A stretch of 64,000 nucleotides of DNA from Monocercomonoides exilis (GCA_001643675.2 LSRY02000007.1:1690001-1754000), one strand, 5' to 3'. Counted from the stretch's first letter, positions 1 to 13,401 are shown. The notes: a model not told the origin generated them from the sequence alone. Made by a program: numbers and translations.

Positions 1-3000
1 ACTCCTCCTTATTATCCCTTGCAACATACTCAGTTGTCTGCCCCTTCTGTTCTTGTTGGAACTTCTCCAGAGCCACTCGCTCATTCATCTCCAGCTACAT
101 ACTCCTTTTCTCTTGCACAGAAATCTCTTGACATAACTTAACCCAAGCTCTGTATCTTCCTCTCTTTGTTCTTCTATTTCCTTCTTCTCACTACCATAAC
201 ATGTGCGATTCTTGGGAAAAGCAGATTGGGCAATGAAGGCATGTTTGTGAGCAACAGAGTGTCAGCGACGAGGGATGTGTTTGAGCCACAGAGCATCCTT
301 CTGAACAATGCAGCGTATGTGACAAGCCAGAGGATTCGGGTGGGTGGGGAGAAGGAAGACAATGGAGAGGAGATGGATTTGGCAGAGACATTCGAAAGGC
401 CTAGAATGAATGTTTTTCAATCGAGAAATTGAAAGGAGCTGAAACGAAGAATAAGCCCGTTACAACACTATCAACGTTTTGTTTTGATTTTCTTCTTGAA
501 ATCAAAAAACGGAAAAGGACTCAGCAGTAAATAATCGAAACAGCATTAACTTTGCCAGCATTTTCATTTGCCAACCATCATCTTTATTCACTTCTTCTTC
601 TCTTTCTTTTTCTTCTTCTTCTTCTTCTTCTTCTTCTTCTTCTTCTTCTTCTTCTTCTTCTTCTTCTTCTTCTTCTTCTTCTTCTTCTTCTTCTTCTTCT
701 TCTTCTTCTTCTTCTTCTTCAACATCGACATCAAAAGCAGCAACAGTTAAATTCTTCGAGAAAGAAAAAATAAAAAACTTGTCATCTTCATCTTTTTCTT
801 CATCCGAACAGTCAGAAGTGAATTCTTCACAAGAAAGAGCCGAAAAAGCAGAAATCGAAGAAATCATAGTAGACTTCAAAAGAAAACATGCACCGCGTCT
901 GCCTCTTCCTGTGATCCTTCCCCCATAAGAAGCAACTCTTCAGAATTCGTCTTATGTGCCTCAAAGACAAAGACTGAGAAAAAGCAATCAAAATTCAACA
1001 TAAACCTTTTTGACTCGTTCAATTGCTGGCATTGGCACAGGAACAGGCACATCTCCTTCTTCAATGCAAAACGAATCTTTTCTTTCTCTTCCTCAATCAT
1101 CTCCTTCACCCTCTCCTTCATCTTTATCTTCCTCATCTTCTCCAGCAGAAACTGACCTCTCTCTCCATCCAAAACCACCCCATCGCTCTGAGTTTGCAAT
1201 GGCTCTCCGCATAAGAGCAATACACACTCTCCTCCTCCGATGCTATATCAACCGTTGTGCACAAGTTGAAGCAGCCCCAAAGTCATTGCCCTCTTCACTA
1301 TTTTCTTCTTCCTCGTTGCGTTGATTTTTTCGCAACTTATTCCTGACATAAGAAGAGCAGCAGATGAAGAGGATGATGCAACAGCAGAAAAAGAAGGAAA
1401 ATACAATATTTTGTTCCATAGCCGGATATATTTGATGTGCTTACACTGTTTGCATAATTTCGGATGGTGGAGCGTTATGCGAAGAATCTGGAGAAAAGGA
1501 AGAAGTTGAAGGCGATGAAGATAACGCGAAAGATGAGGATAAAGAAGTGATATTGGAGGATTTAATGAACAACCCCAAAGAAGTTGCTTCAAAAGCAAAG
1601 ACAAAAAAAAAGCAGAAAAGAATACAAACACCAAAGAATCAATAAGAAACGGCCGAAAAGACGAAATACATTCCAATGAGCCAAAACAGATCCACTTTCA
1701 TCCAAGCGCAGCAACAGAACACAACAACAATTCCATCTCCAACACCATCACATTCTCCAAAGCTTAAACAATATTCTTCAGAAAGATGCGCCTTTGGAAC
1801 GATACACTTCAAGCGAGGGAAGCGAATGGACGGAGGATGGAGAGGAGTTGGAGGGAGAGCATTGATTGTGGACAGTCAAGAGATGGAGATGGGAAGAGGA
1901 GCTGTTGGTGCATCAACAATACAGCTATCACCTGCTGTTGGAGGAGGTGGAGCGGGAGGAGGAGGAGGAGTGGTGATATTGGGCGTGATGGGGATGAAGA
2001 ATTTCAACAGAGAAGTGACAAGGGCGATGCAAGATGAGCTTCAGAACGAGAAAGGGAAAGTGGACGATGAAGAAGCAAAGATCATGTTCAGTTCATTGGA
2101 ATCTGATGATCAGAGAGATAAACTGCTTCCGCTGATGAAAAAGCAGGAGATACAGAAGAAGATGAATGAGAAAGAAAAGCGGGAGAGCAGAAAAATGGAG
2201 AAAGAAGAAAAAGACAAGAATCTGTTTAGCAGCATCCAAGGAATACTACAACCACACCTTGAGACAGGCACGCCGACCAACCAGAAGGAGAATTAAATGG
2301 CAAGTGAGGCGCAGCAAGAGGCGAAAGAAAGCCAAACGCCATTTTTAACAAGAGAGCGGAAATTGGACTGCATATTGAATAACCTTGCTAATTCTGACTT
2401 TGAAGCTTTGAGCGATGAACTGGATGTGTCTTGCTGCTATGTTCGCATTAAAAGCGAGGAAAATGGGCAATTTGTGTGGAAGATGATGAAAGTGCCTGTG
2501 TATGCAGCAGTCGACTCGAGGCAGACAAGAACGCAGCTGGATCTGATGAGTGCGCTGAAGAGCGTTCTAAAGCAAACCTGTGCGGAACTGCGAGGAGGAA
2601 ATAGAAGAAACACACAGAAAGGGAAGGAAAGGAGCAGGGAAAGGATCACCTCTGCTGTTTCAGAAGGAGAAAGGGATTAGAACATTCAATCAGAGCAGTG
2701 TTCCTGGACGAAGAGATGCTCTGTCGTTCTCAAAGTTGGTGTCTTTCTTCATGTCGCAGAATTCAATGGCGATGGATCTGATGCAGAAATACCCTACACT
2801 CAATTTTGTTGCGCCTTTTGATTCAGCTGCTGATTTTGCTGCAAATACAAATATTGCTCTTCATCCTCTTTCTCATTGTACTTCATCACTTGTCAATTCG
2901 TCCTTGTTTATGAACATCCAACAACAATCTTTTCCTTCTCTCAGAACATCTCAATCTCCTTCCCTCTTTTCTCAAGCTGTACATCCATCTTCTGCTAATT

Positions 3001-3640
3001 CTGCTTCTCCTGGCTCTCTTTCTCTTCTCTCACTTCCTGCTCTTTCTTCGTCTACTTCTTTCTCATTCAACTATTATCGAATTCAGCGCTGGACACCATC
3101 TATCGTTGTTATTAAGAAAGATACACAGAAAAATTTATTCAAAGAATGAATGTCAGCTGATATTATATGTCAACGGAAATTATTTTATATTAAGCAAAGA
3201 AAAGCATGCACGTCATCAACAAGAAAATGACTCTGACTTTTTCATTTGGATGCTGAAGCATTTGCAGTGAAAACAGAAAGAGCTTTGAAACAATTCTTTT
3301 ATGAAATGGATGGGTTCCAAAATAGCCTTCGGCAGATTTCACAACTACAAAATCACAACAAATTATTGAAAATGAAATGAGGAAGAAAATCAATTTTGAA
3401 GAAAAGGCTTATTTAAAGAGAATTTATAAAAGGCGGTTAAGTGAATCGGATACAAGCATGTTGAAATATGTATGCTGAGGAAATAAATGTTTTTGAAGAA
3501 CTTTCTGATATGACCGAAGAAATGAGAACAATAATTACTGTTTTTCAACGAACGTAATTTTCATTGGATGAAGAAGCTAAATCAAATGGAAAATGACGAA
3601 AAAATAATAAAACCTGTGCTGATTTTGGGCTACATGAAAG
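1..3640 (+). pseudogene. Decayed Ser/Glu-rich coding region, unknown family
   Basis: The plus strand contains a run of protein-like segments in shifting frames broken by stops, and no intact gene. Segments include 1-141 (frame 1, ends TAA), 217-432, 780-910, 1010-1320, 1466-2680 and 2690-3149, with further pieces to about 3,620. In one frame, 1466-2680 stays open except for TAA codons at about 1642 and at 2294-2296. The text then moves to frame 3 near 2,600-2,690. The best-looking parts (2,340-2,580 and 2,690-2,830) have balanced composition typical of a folded domain, but I do not recognise the family. The region is Ser-, Glu- and Lys-rich like the large genes nearby, so it may be a relic of a similarly large gene extending left of the window. 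A many-intron gene is the alternative, but I could not find a consistent set of splice sites. Confidence 0.5.
609..720. repeat. (TTC)n microsatellite
   Basis: About 37 uninterrupted TTC/CTT triplets. Read on either strand this gives poly-Leu, poly-Phe, poly-Ser or poly-Glu, so open frames crossing it are not evidence of a gene. It lies inside the decayed region. Confidence 0.95.
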
Positions 3641-3754
3641 ACAAGTGATGATATTTTCTTCAGTTGAAAAAGCTATGAAAGTTCAAGGATTTAACAATGA
3701 TATAGAAACTATCATAATTTTCACAACTATTTCTTCTTCTAATTTTGAACAAAG

Positions 3755-3979
3755 TTAATTAATTCCAGTAATTTTTGTGTCAACTGCATTGAAAGTGAAT
3801 GTTTGAGTGGGAGCAAATGTTGAGGCGAGAAGAGTGAGAGAGGCGTCTTGGAGGAGGGAAATGAAGCCGTTGAGGGCATACTCGATGGTGGCACATGGGA
3901 TCTGTTGGGGTCTGCCACATGCATCAGCATCAATTCCATTGTTTGCAACAATTTTAATCAGAGAAATGTGAGGGAACAA
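3755..3979 (-). pseudogene. Remnant of a beta-helix (CG..PC repeat) surface protein
   Basis: On the minus strand the frame contains CGRPQQIPCATIEYAL, the CG-x(n)-PC-x-(S/T)-I hallmark seen three times in the large surface receptor at 47.4-55.6 kb. Only about 75 residues remain, with no start, signal peptide or membrane segment, and the frame ends in TAA. It is best read as an isolated fragment of a former gene of that family. Confidence 0.6.
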
Positions 3980-4029
3980 GCTTTTGAATTTGGCTTAACC
4001 CAATATTCCACTTTATCTGTTTATGTTTG

Positions 4030-4660
4030 ATGAATCTGATGAATCGAATAAAATGAACGGAGATTTGTTGGCTATACAAAGGTGAGGAAAAAAAAAGAAA
4101 AATAATAATTAATGTCAAATTTGTCTAAATAATTTTGTTTTCTTTTCTTCTTTTCTGTTCTTCTTTTCTGTTCTTCTTTTCTGTTCTTCTTTTCAATTTT
4201 TTCTTTTCAATGTTTTGTTTTTCCAGTTTAGAAATATCTATTTTCCTTTTAAAGATTGATTTTTCAATTATTTTTTTGAAACTTGATCATAAAAATCCTT
4301 TTTAATCAAAAACATTAAAGAGGTATGTATTTTTTAACATTAATAAATAAAACAAATATATATAACAGAAATAAAAGCTAAAGACTTGAAAAAATACATT
4401 TATTTTTTATGATCAATAAATACCACTATAGATTTTATTTTTTTGATTTTTTTTATTTTTTTTTTTATGATGTCACAAAAAATCACCCATATATATATAA
4501 TTTATATCAATTTTTTGTTCATGCTCATGAAACTTTACTGAAATAAAAGAAATTTCTCGACATTGCTATTTCACACTAACTTATATAGATTCGTGAATAG
4601 GAATTGAAATTTGATCATTAAATGAAAATACGAATTTTAAAAAGAATATAACATTCGTGA

Positions 4661-4692
<32 letters not shown>

Positions 4693-5070
4693 ATTTTATT
4701 TTATTTTTTTTTTTTTTGCAAGAATAACACTAATCACTATTTTTGATAAAAAACAAAGAACTGCAATAAAATTTCTATATCTTTTATTTAGTGCTAGAGT
4801 CTTAATAAAGAAAATCAATCAACAAAAAGAAAAAGTTAAGGAGACATTATTTGTGTTTCTTTGACCGTATTTCTGTTCAAAAAAATGAACACAATTAACG
4901 TAAATGCATAAGCATATGAAACATAATGCAACACTTCATGCTGTTTCATAAATTGATTTTGCACATTAATCTGACTTATTGTGAACAAATAAAATGAAGA
5001 AAATTAGTTCAAATTTTTTATTAAATAAATATCGCAAGGAACATTATTATTTTATTCAATGATTACAAAT
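4030..5070. other. AT-rich intergenic spacer
   Basis: I see no gene here. It holds a 13-bp tandem (TTCTTCTTTTCTG, about 3.5 copies, 4147-4196), a (TTTA)n/(TTTTA)n tract with a T-run at about 4,665-4,718, and many short A or T runs. Confidence 0.7.
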
Positions 5071-5089
5071 ATCGCATTAAATACCGGAC

Positions 5090-5450
5090 ATCGCACAAAA
5101 TACCGGACAAGATCGATCTCACAACAACTGCAAGTGGAATAATTCTGAATATTTTCCTCAAAATATATCTCAATGATACAAACTCAATTGATAAACGAGA
5201 CTTTCAAAACTTCCTCGTTTGTGCTCATAAAAAAATTAATGATTGAAATCTCAGAGATACTCAAAATTCCATTTCTCCGAAATTTCAAATAATTATTTAT
5301 TCTGAAAACAAAAAAGGCTATTATAAAAGTCTTGAATATTAAATGAGTTTGTATTGACAAGCTGTGTTTTGAGGAAAATTATCAGAATTATTACTCTTGC
5401 AGTTATTGTGAAATGGATCTTGTTCGGTATTTTATGCGATATCTGTGCTA
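5090..5450. repeat. Imperfect inverted repeat (fold-back/MITE-like)
   Basis: The left arm (about 5090-5206) and the reverse complement of the right arm (about 5329-5450) align over about 115 bp at roughly 80-85 percent identity. Shared blocks include ATACCGGACAAGATC (right arm ATACCGAACAAGATC), AACTGCAAG, AATAATTCTGA and TTTTCCTCAAAA. The spacer is about 120 bp. Just left of it (5071-5090) is a second, direct copy of the arm tip (ATCGCATTAAATACCGGAC). No coding potential is seen. Its form fits a non-autonomous DNA transposon or transposon-derived hairpin. Confidence 0.75.
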
Positions 5451-5847
5451 TTTTCAAATTTGAAAATTATAAACTTAGCAAAAAAACCGAGAAAGATTGA
5501 TAAAGTTTAGAAAGATTCGATATTTTTATTGCTTTGCAAAAAAGCTTGAAAGTCCGAGTATTTCTCCAAATTACTAAAATGATTGTTTATCATGAAATTA
5601 CAAATCATTTTGAACGATCTCCAATCATGTTTCATTCGTTTTTTCACGTTTTTCAAGATATTCATTCCTTGATTAAATGCATGAAATAATAAATAGAGAA
5701 TTCATAAATAATAACATTTTCAAATAAACAATTGTAAGGAAAATTGAACTTTTAGAATTGTTTTCTCTTGAACATTTTTTGATATTATGGTTAGATCCAA
5801 AAAATTGATCATTTTTTTATCATTCCACCCTGAAGCGCAATAAATTA
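5451..5847. other. AT-rich spacer upstream of the ubiquitin-ligase gene
   Basis: No coding segment, RNA gene or recognisable promoter element is seen. An in-frame TAA at 5841-5843 precedes the proposed start ATG. Confidence 0.6.
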
Positions 5848-8800
5848 ATGGCTCAGGGGTAAGCATTATTATTATTATTTACTCATTTGTTTATTTTTTA
5901 TTTCTGATTTTTATTATTTTATTGTAGACACCACAAAGGCGATTTATTTTTTAATGAAATCAACTTACCTCTGGAAATATCTGAAATATTATTTTCATTT
6001 TTGACAAATCCATTTGAATCTCAAACTTTTGAAAATATGTTTTCTTTTTTAACGAACTTTGAAGAAATTTATGAAAGCGAAAAATCATCAGAAAGAAAAT
6101 TAATGCTGTCTTTGCTTCTTAATTCGTTATGCGAAGGAACAATATGTCAGAGATTTGGATTATTTAAACTTTGGGAATTGGGCCGACTCATTACAAGCGT
6201 TGAATTTATTTTAAATGAAAAGTGCTTCAAAACTGAAATCAGCGGAAGTCCTTCAATCGTTGGAGGGAGTTTGCTTTTTTATCTTTAAGAATTCGAATTT
6301 GAAATATTCGTCCTTTATTTGATTTTTTTAGCTTCATATATGCTATTAACTCAGACTCCTCCGTCTCCCAGAGTTACTCCGAAACTTATGTCACCAAAAA
6401 TACCTTATCGTTCGCTAAGCTCGACATCTACCACTGTAAATGGGGTAAGCGGAGCACAAGCATCAGAGAATGATACTGTTTGAAATTATAAATATTTTTA
6501 TACTTTTTTAAGTACTGATCAATAACATTTTAATTGATTTTACTCATTTTTGATTTACTTTTTGGGGAAAAAAAGAATTCACAAGATTATCGGATATTTG
6601 AAAACATTTCAAAAGAAATTGATGCTATTTCTACTCCTACAATGTCAGCTGCACATCTTTTATGCGTTCTGAGAGCTGCTCTTGTTGTATTGCCGCATCA
6701 CATGATCCATTCGGCTTCTGCTGCTAATCTTTCAACATTCTCCAACATGCACACACCAACAACGTCTGCCTCCCACAAATCTGCTGCATCTCTCTTCTCT
6801 TCTCCCGTGCATCACTCATACTCTCTCACTTCCGGTGCTTCATCTACAACTGCTACATCTTCACCAGCAGCATCCCACTTTCTTGCAAGGAGCATTTATG
6901 ACACGCCTCCTCCTCCACAGCTGCCTCAGCCAGCATCAACAACAGCAGGCTCCCTCTCAAATTACGCATCTCAGCTTCCATCTGCTCTTGTTCCCTCTTC
7001 TTCTTCTTCTTCTTCTTCTACTTCTTCCAATCTTATTTTTTCCATGGTGCCACTGACGCATCTCCGTCGCCTATCGCCTTCCACCCTTACTCTTCTGAGG
7101 AAGATGCTTCTCGATTCGTATGGCCTGCTTTTCCAATCGCTGGTGAAGAGGAAGGATTTTATGAAGAACACCATTGCGCTGCTGACTTTGGTTGTTTTGA
7201 GGGAGAAAGAATGGGCGAGAACAGAAAAGAAGGCAAAGGAAGCAAAAGAAGAAAAAAAGATAAAGAAGATCAAAAAGGCAAAACAAGCAAAACAGACACA
7301 ATCAGATCAAATGAAGGAAAGCGAAGGAGCTGACAAGCAGATGAATGAAGGATCTTCTGATGCTGCAGTGAATGGAGAACACGCAATCACTGACAAAGAA
7401 GCAGAATCTGAGTCTCAATTCGATTATGAAGTGCTCACAAGCTTCATAATAGGAGAAATGACGAAGGATGTTTCAGGGCTCAAGCAGAAAATTGCGAAGG
7501 AAGACGAGCTGATGATGAAAGAGCAGCGATGTGAGGAAGCGACTGCCACAACAAAGCTGAAGGGAGACGACGAGTCAACATTTGGGGCAGGCACAGCGAG
7601 TCCAGCAGCATCTGCAGCTCTTCCTCCTCTGCCTTCTTCCTCCTCTTCTTCTTCATCAGGAGCAGTCACTGCAGATATCTTGTTCCGGTTTCCTCCTTCC
7701 TTTTTGAAGATGACGATGGCTCGATTGGCACTGGACTCTGAAGAGACGACTCCCAAAAAAGCAGAAAATAAATGCTCCATCAAAGCCAAAGACGAAAGAG
7801 AAGCAAATATTGAGAAGGGGATTAATGTTGTGCAGACTTCTAATTCATCGAATTGCGTATTACAACCATCATCATCATCATCATCTTCTTCTTCTTTATC
7901 TTCCTCATCGTTTCCCCTTCCATTCACCCTCCTTTCCTTCCTTCTTCGCCACATCCGCCTTCTCCCCTCCCGCCCCTTCTTCTACTTCCTCCTCAGCCTC
8001 TCAGCCACTCCTTCCTTCCTTCCTCCTCTCTTTGCTGCCTGGTACGACAACTACCCTCAAATATCTGTCCCTCCTTCGATTTCTCTCTCGCTCTCTATCC
8101 CTTCTGGAGCATCCATCACAACAACTACCACAGCCACCACCACATCAGCTTCTTCTTCTCCTCCTCCTTCTTCTGTCCCATCTGCTCCTGCTCCTGCTGC
8201 TCCTTCAACAATGTCTTCTTACTCATCTTCTTCTTCTTCTTCCTCTTCTTTTGATTCCTCCTCCTCCACCCCTGCCAACACCCTCCTCAGCTCCTCCAAG
8301 TCTCTTTCTGCTCTTCAGTCTCTCAGCACCACCACTTCTGTCTCAATGACCTCTTCTTCCACTCCCTTCGTCTTCGATTTGACAGGCCTTGTCGAGTTTC
8401 CTGATGCTCCTGCTGCTCTACTCATCCGCCGCTGCCTTCCTTTCTCCTCTTCCTCTCTCTCTGGCCTCGGCGATTGCACTCACACACAGCAGAAACTGCC
8501 TCTTCTGATTGATTCTTCTTCTTCTTCCTCCTCTCCTTCTTCTCCTTCTGATGTGCTCATTAGGCAACCTTCTCTCCCCACAAACTGGCGCTATCCGCCT
8601 TCCATGCTCATCCGCACCCTCTTCTCCTCTCTCTCTTTCTCCTTCACTCTCTTTGTCAAACCTTCCTTGTCTTTCCTCTTGTCTTACTTGGCAACGATTG
8701 GATTGAGCAAAAACCCGAGTTTTTCGACGCCTCGTTTGGAGCTGAAGAAAAGGCTGGAGTTGCACAGGGCATCGACAGAGTGGCAGAGGTGGCTGCAGGA

Positions 8801-9069
8801 ACAGCATGAAATGAGAGAGGAGGAGGAGAGGAGAAGGAGAAAGAAGAAGAAGATGATGAAAGCTAAGGGAGGGAAGAAAGAGAAAGAAGGAGATGAAGAT
8901 GAAGCAAAAGTTAAATCGAATGCATATCCAATGTCTTCTTCTTCTCTCATGAAGTCAGTGAGTGAAGGCACAACAGCATTGCCAGAGACACTTTCTGCTA
9001 ATGCTGCCACAACCTCACCAAAACTCCCTCTTTCATCAGATTTATCTTCTTCATCCACAACCATTTCAA

Positions 9070-9100
<31 letters not shown>

Positions 9101-12100
9101 CTCTTCATCTTCTTCTCTCCCCCCTCTCCCCCTCAGCCTCTCCTCCTTGTCCCCCTCCTCTCAGATCTCTCAGCCTTCCCTGATGTTGTATTCAGACTTC
9201 TACATTGCAGATTTCTTGAGTCTGCAGCCGAAGCTGGCGTGTATTGAGCAGATAATGACAGACACGACAGCGTCGATGTGTCTGAAGGAGAATGGGAATG
9301 TGCTGATTGCAGAGCTGAGGGAGGAGACGAGGAGGGCAGAGGAGGAGAGGAAGAAGAGGATCGCAGAGAAGAAGAAGGAGAGGAGGATGAGAAGAGAGAG
9401 AGAGAAGGAGAAAGAAAAAGAAAAGGAAAGAGAAAAGAAGATGGAAGAAGAAAAAAGCAAAGAGAATGAAGATGACAAAGAAGATGAGGCAGATGATAAA
9501 GAGAACAACATGTCACCTCCCACACTCATCACAGCATTCCACAAAGGCCAACAGAAATCAACAGCATCCACAACTTCTGCTAAACACACAAGTAACGATC
9601 AATCATTAACATCTACTTCTTCCATTTCTTCTTCTTCTTCTTCTCATTCCACCCCCATCCTCACACAAGCACAAACGCGTCTTCAGAAGCTTCTTCAGCA
9701 GCCTCAACAGCCCACCACTCTCTCTTCTCTCCTCTTTATGATCTCCTTCCACTCATATGCCCTGCCCCTCGTCCGCATCCTCCCCTCACAGCCGTATTTG
9801 CCTTCCTCTCTTTCTTCCTCTCTCCACCACAGCGTCTCCAACGTGTCTCGCCTGTCTCTTCTTCTCTCTCTCTCTCTGTCTCACCCAGACGATGCGATGG
9901 CATTGGGGAGAATGGTTATTGATTTGATATGCTCAAAGACACTCTCTTGCTCTCCGCTGGTGTATCTGCTGCCTTTCAGACCGAAGAAGTTCAGGCCTCT
10001 CTACTCGATACACGATGAGGAAGAGGAAGATGAGGAGGATGATGATGAGGAAGAGGGAGAGGAGGAAGGTGAAGAAGGTGAAGGAGTTAAAGATGACAAA
10101 GAAGGGAACGAGAATATTTCTTCTTCTTCTTCCTCCTCCTCTCCTCTCCCCACCTCCTCCATCGATGTGTCCACTCTCCCTCTCTTCTCTGATCTCCAAT
10201 GGGATGCTGTGCCAAAGGTGCTTCAGACACGTCTGACAGGCTCTGATCAGATGGAGCAGACGCCACACAACGAGAAGATTCTGCAGTCGATTGAATCTCT
10301 TTTGTTTGCCACAGACACCTCTTTCTTCTCATCTGTGCTGAAGTATGCGGGGGAGATAGACAAAGCTGTGGAGAAGGAAGAGAGAGAGAAGGAGAGAGAA
10401 AGAATTAAAGGGAAAGGAAGAGAAGGAAAAGGAGAAGGAGGAGAAGGAGGAAGAGAAGAGAAGAGGAGAGAAGAATTTCCTTTGAGAAGGGCGCATTCGA
10501 TGGTTGGACTGAGCAGGCATTTTCAGCCATTCACAGCACAAAACTGTGCTCCTCCTGCTCATTCACCATTGGGAAAGACACTCACAAAGGAAGAAGGAGA
10601 AGGAGAAGGAGAAGGAGAAGACGATGGGATGGATGAAGAGAAGGAGAAGGAGAAGAAAGAGAAAGAAGAGAAAGAAGAGAAAGAAGAGAAAGAAGAGAAA
10701 GAGAAAGGGCGAATGGAAGAAGATAGCGCTGTGCCATTGCAATTGAGCAATCTTGGATTTGATAGGATAACACCCACACTTCTATCAACAGCATCATCAC
10801 CTGCTCCTTTACTCGCTTCTTCTTCTCGTTTATCTTCTTCTTCCTCTTCCTCTTCCTCTTCTTCCTCCTCCTCTTCTTCAACATCCACCCCTCCCACCTC
10901 CCCTCTCCGCAAGCACATTCAACTCACTCCCCAATCCCCCATCTTCACTCATGCTCCTCGTTCTCCTTCTTTCTCTCACATACCAATGGTCCCATTAACA
11001 GCCAATGCTTCTGCTATTTCTGCTAACTCTTCTTCTTCTTCTTCTGTCATATCTACTCAATCTGAAACAATCCCGTTCTATCCAACCGCCTCTTCTTCAT
11101 TACTTTCTTCTTCTTCTTCTCCTTTATCTTCCTCCCTTTCCTCCTCCCCCTCTTCTTCTTCCTCCATCGCCCCCACGTTATCTGCCCCTGCCCTCTTCTC
11201 ATTCTCTGCCTTGAAGGCGTCTGTCTCTTCTGGCGAGTCACTGCCAATGCCCTGGCCAGCAGACACAGCCTCGCCCACAGTGGTGGAAGAAGGGAGTCAG
11301 AACAAGAGAGAGGCGATGGAGGCTATAGAGGCAATTGGCGCGATTAGAGAAGGAGAAGAAAGAGAAAGAAGAGAAAGAGAAGGGAATAAAATGGAAGAAG
11401 AAGAAGAAGATAAAGGGAAAATGGCGGGAGAAGGAGGGAAAGGAAAATATGGGGCGAAAGGGAAGAAGTTGGAGATTCAGATAGGGATGGGAGAAAGAAG
11501 GATGTCGATGAGCGAACGAGATGCGGAATATATTTCTGCCTCTCCTCTTTCCCCTCACCTCTCATACGCTTCGCCTGCTAATCATAGAAACTTCTCTCGA
11601 GGTGACGATGCAATGTTATTTGGTTCTTCTTCTTCTTCCTCTTCTTCCTCCTCCTTTTCTTCTTCTGCTTCATTAGTAACTCTTTCCCCTGCTTTACATT
11701 CTCAGCCTTCTTCCCCGTTTTCCTCTTCTGCCAATTCTATTTCTTCTTCTCCTGTTTCATCTTCCCTCTCTTCTTTCTCCTTCTCTCCTCTTCTATCTTC
11801 CCCCAAAACAACTGGCATTGCACCTTCTCCAATCTTCACTCCCAGAAAGTTCTCTTATGACACACCCTCAGCTGTCCAAGCCCCTCCCACTCTATCTCTT
11901 TCATCATCATCATCATCTTCTTCTTCCTCCTCCTCCTCCTCTTCTTCTTCCTCTTCAAACAAGCCAACATTTGTATCAGAAGTGCGTTCTTTGAAGAACT
12001 TTGTCCGCTCTCTCATTCTGAGACGTATGCATTTCGAGCATCCCTTCACCATTCATATTCCACTGCACAGACTGTTAGCCTTTGTGACTGCGAAGTTTGT

Positions 12101-12525
12101 GATGCTGGCATCAAATAGAATGAGGAAAGGAGAAGAAGGAGAAGGAGAAGGAGAAAGAGAAGAAGGAAGAAATGGAAGTGAAATAAAAACTTCTTCTTCT
12201 CTTTCCTCTTCCTCTTCTTCTTCTTCTTTCACTGACTCACTTGATTCCCTCTTCCCTCCTTCTTTCTCTCGCTCTCTTTCTCCTTCCTCGCTCCTTCCTG
12301 CTCTCCTTTCCCCCACTGAAGCACTCCTCATTGTCCAGCAGCCCCTCACCATCCACCTCGCCTTTATTCAGCTTGCTTCTTCTTCTTCTGTCTGGAGAAG
12401 AAACGGCTTTTCGGTTGAACCGCTGGCTCATTTCTACTTTTTGCCTCCATTTTGGATGAGATTCTTGCTGCCGGATGTGTTTTTGATACAGGTGTGATTG
12501 GAAATTCTGTAAATTGTTATGACAT

Positions 12526-12576
<51 letters not shown>

Positions 12577-13370
12577 TTTTGTCTATTAAATATCTGTGTG
12601 TATTGGACATATTAATTAATTTTGTTTCTTGTTTAAAAACAACATTACTAATATATTCTATTTTTATTTCTTTATTATTTTTATTTTTATTTTTTTTTTT
12701 TTTCCTTTTTCTTTTCCTCTCTCTTTCTCTCTTCCATTCCATTCCAATCAATCCAACAGATCTGTCTCTGCACAGCTGGCTGGACGCGCTTCTTGTCATT
12801 AGCTTTGACTCTCTTTGGCTTAGAATTCTTCTTCCTTCCCCCTTGGTATTGGAGAAGAGCTGTGGGATGTGAGAAAGCATTGCATTCATCATCATCATCA
12901 TCATCATCATCTTCTTCTTCTTCTTCTTCTTCTTCCTCTTCCTCTTCTTCTTCTTCCTCTTCTTGTTCATGGTGTTCTTCTTCTTCACAAATAACACAGG
13001 TTAATTCCTCTTCCAATCAGAGTACAATGTACGTTGAGCCATCTCTTTCTGTGCCTCAGCCACTTTCATTCAATGAACAAGACAATCAGATGATTGATGA
13101 CAACAAAGCTAATATTGTACAATCATCAACATCTTCTTCCTCTTCTTCCCCTTCTTCTTCAACCCCTTCGAATTCTTCTCTTTCTTCTTCTCTTTCTGTT
13201 CCTCCTCCTCCTCTCCCAGCAACCCTTGAGCGTGTTGGAATGATGTGGGGAATGAGCGACTCTGAAATGATTGCCTTCGCCTCTCACTTCCTCTCCTTCC
13301 TTCTCTCCCTCTCTGTCGACAGAACTTTCCCTCTTCACATCATTGAGCCTTCTTCTTCTTCTTCTACTAT

Positions 13371-13401
<31 letters not shown>

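Noticed and set aside
502-879. Minus-strand poly-Glu open frame
   Set aside because: It is produced by the (TTC)n repeat and has no other coding character.
4147-4196. Possible CRISPR-like array
   Set aside because: The 13-bp tandem units are contiguous without spacers, so it is a simple repeat.
12855-12875. A very short intron to reconcile frames in UBR exon 5
   Set aside because: GT...AG candidates of 16-32 nt are far below the shortest supported introns (about 56 nt), and they do not give the right frame.
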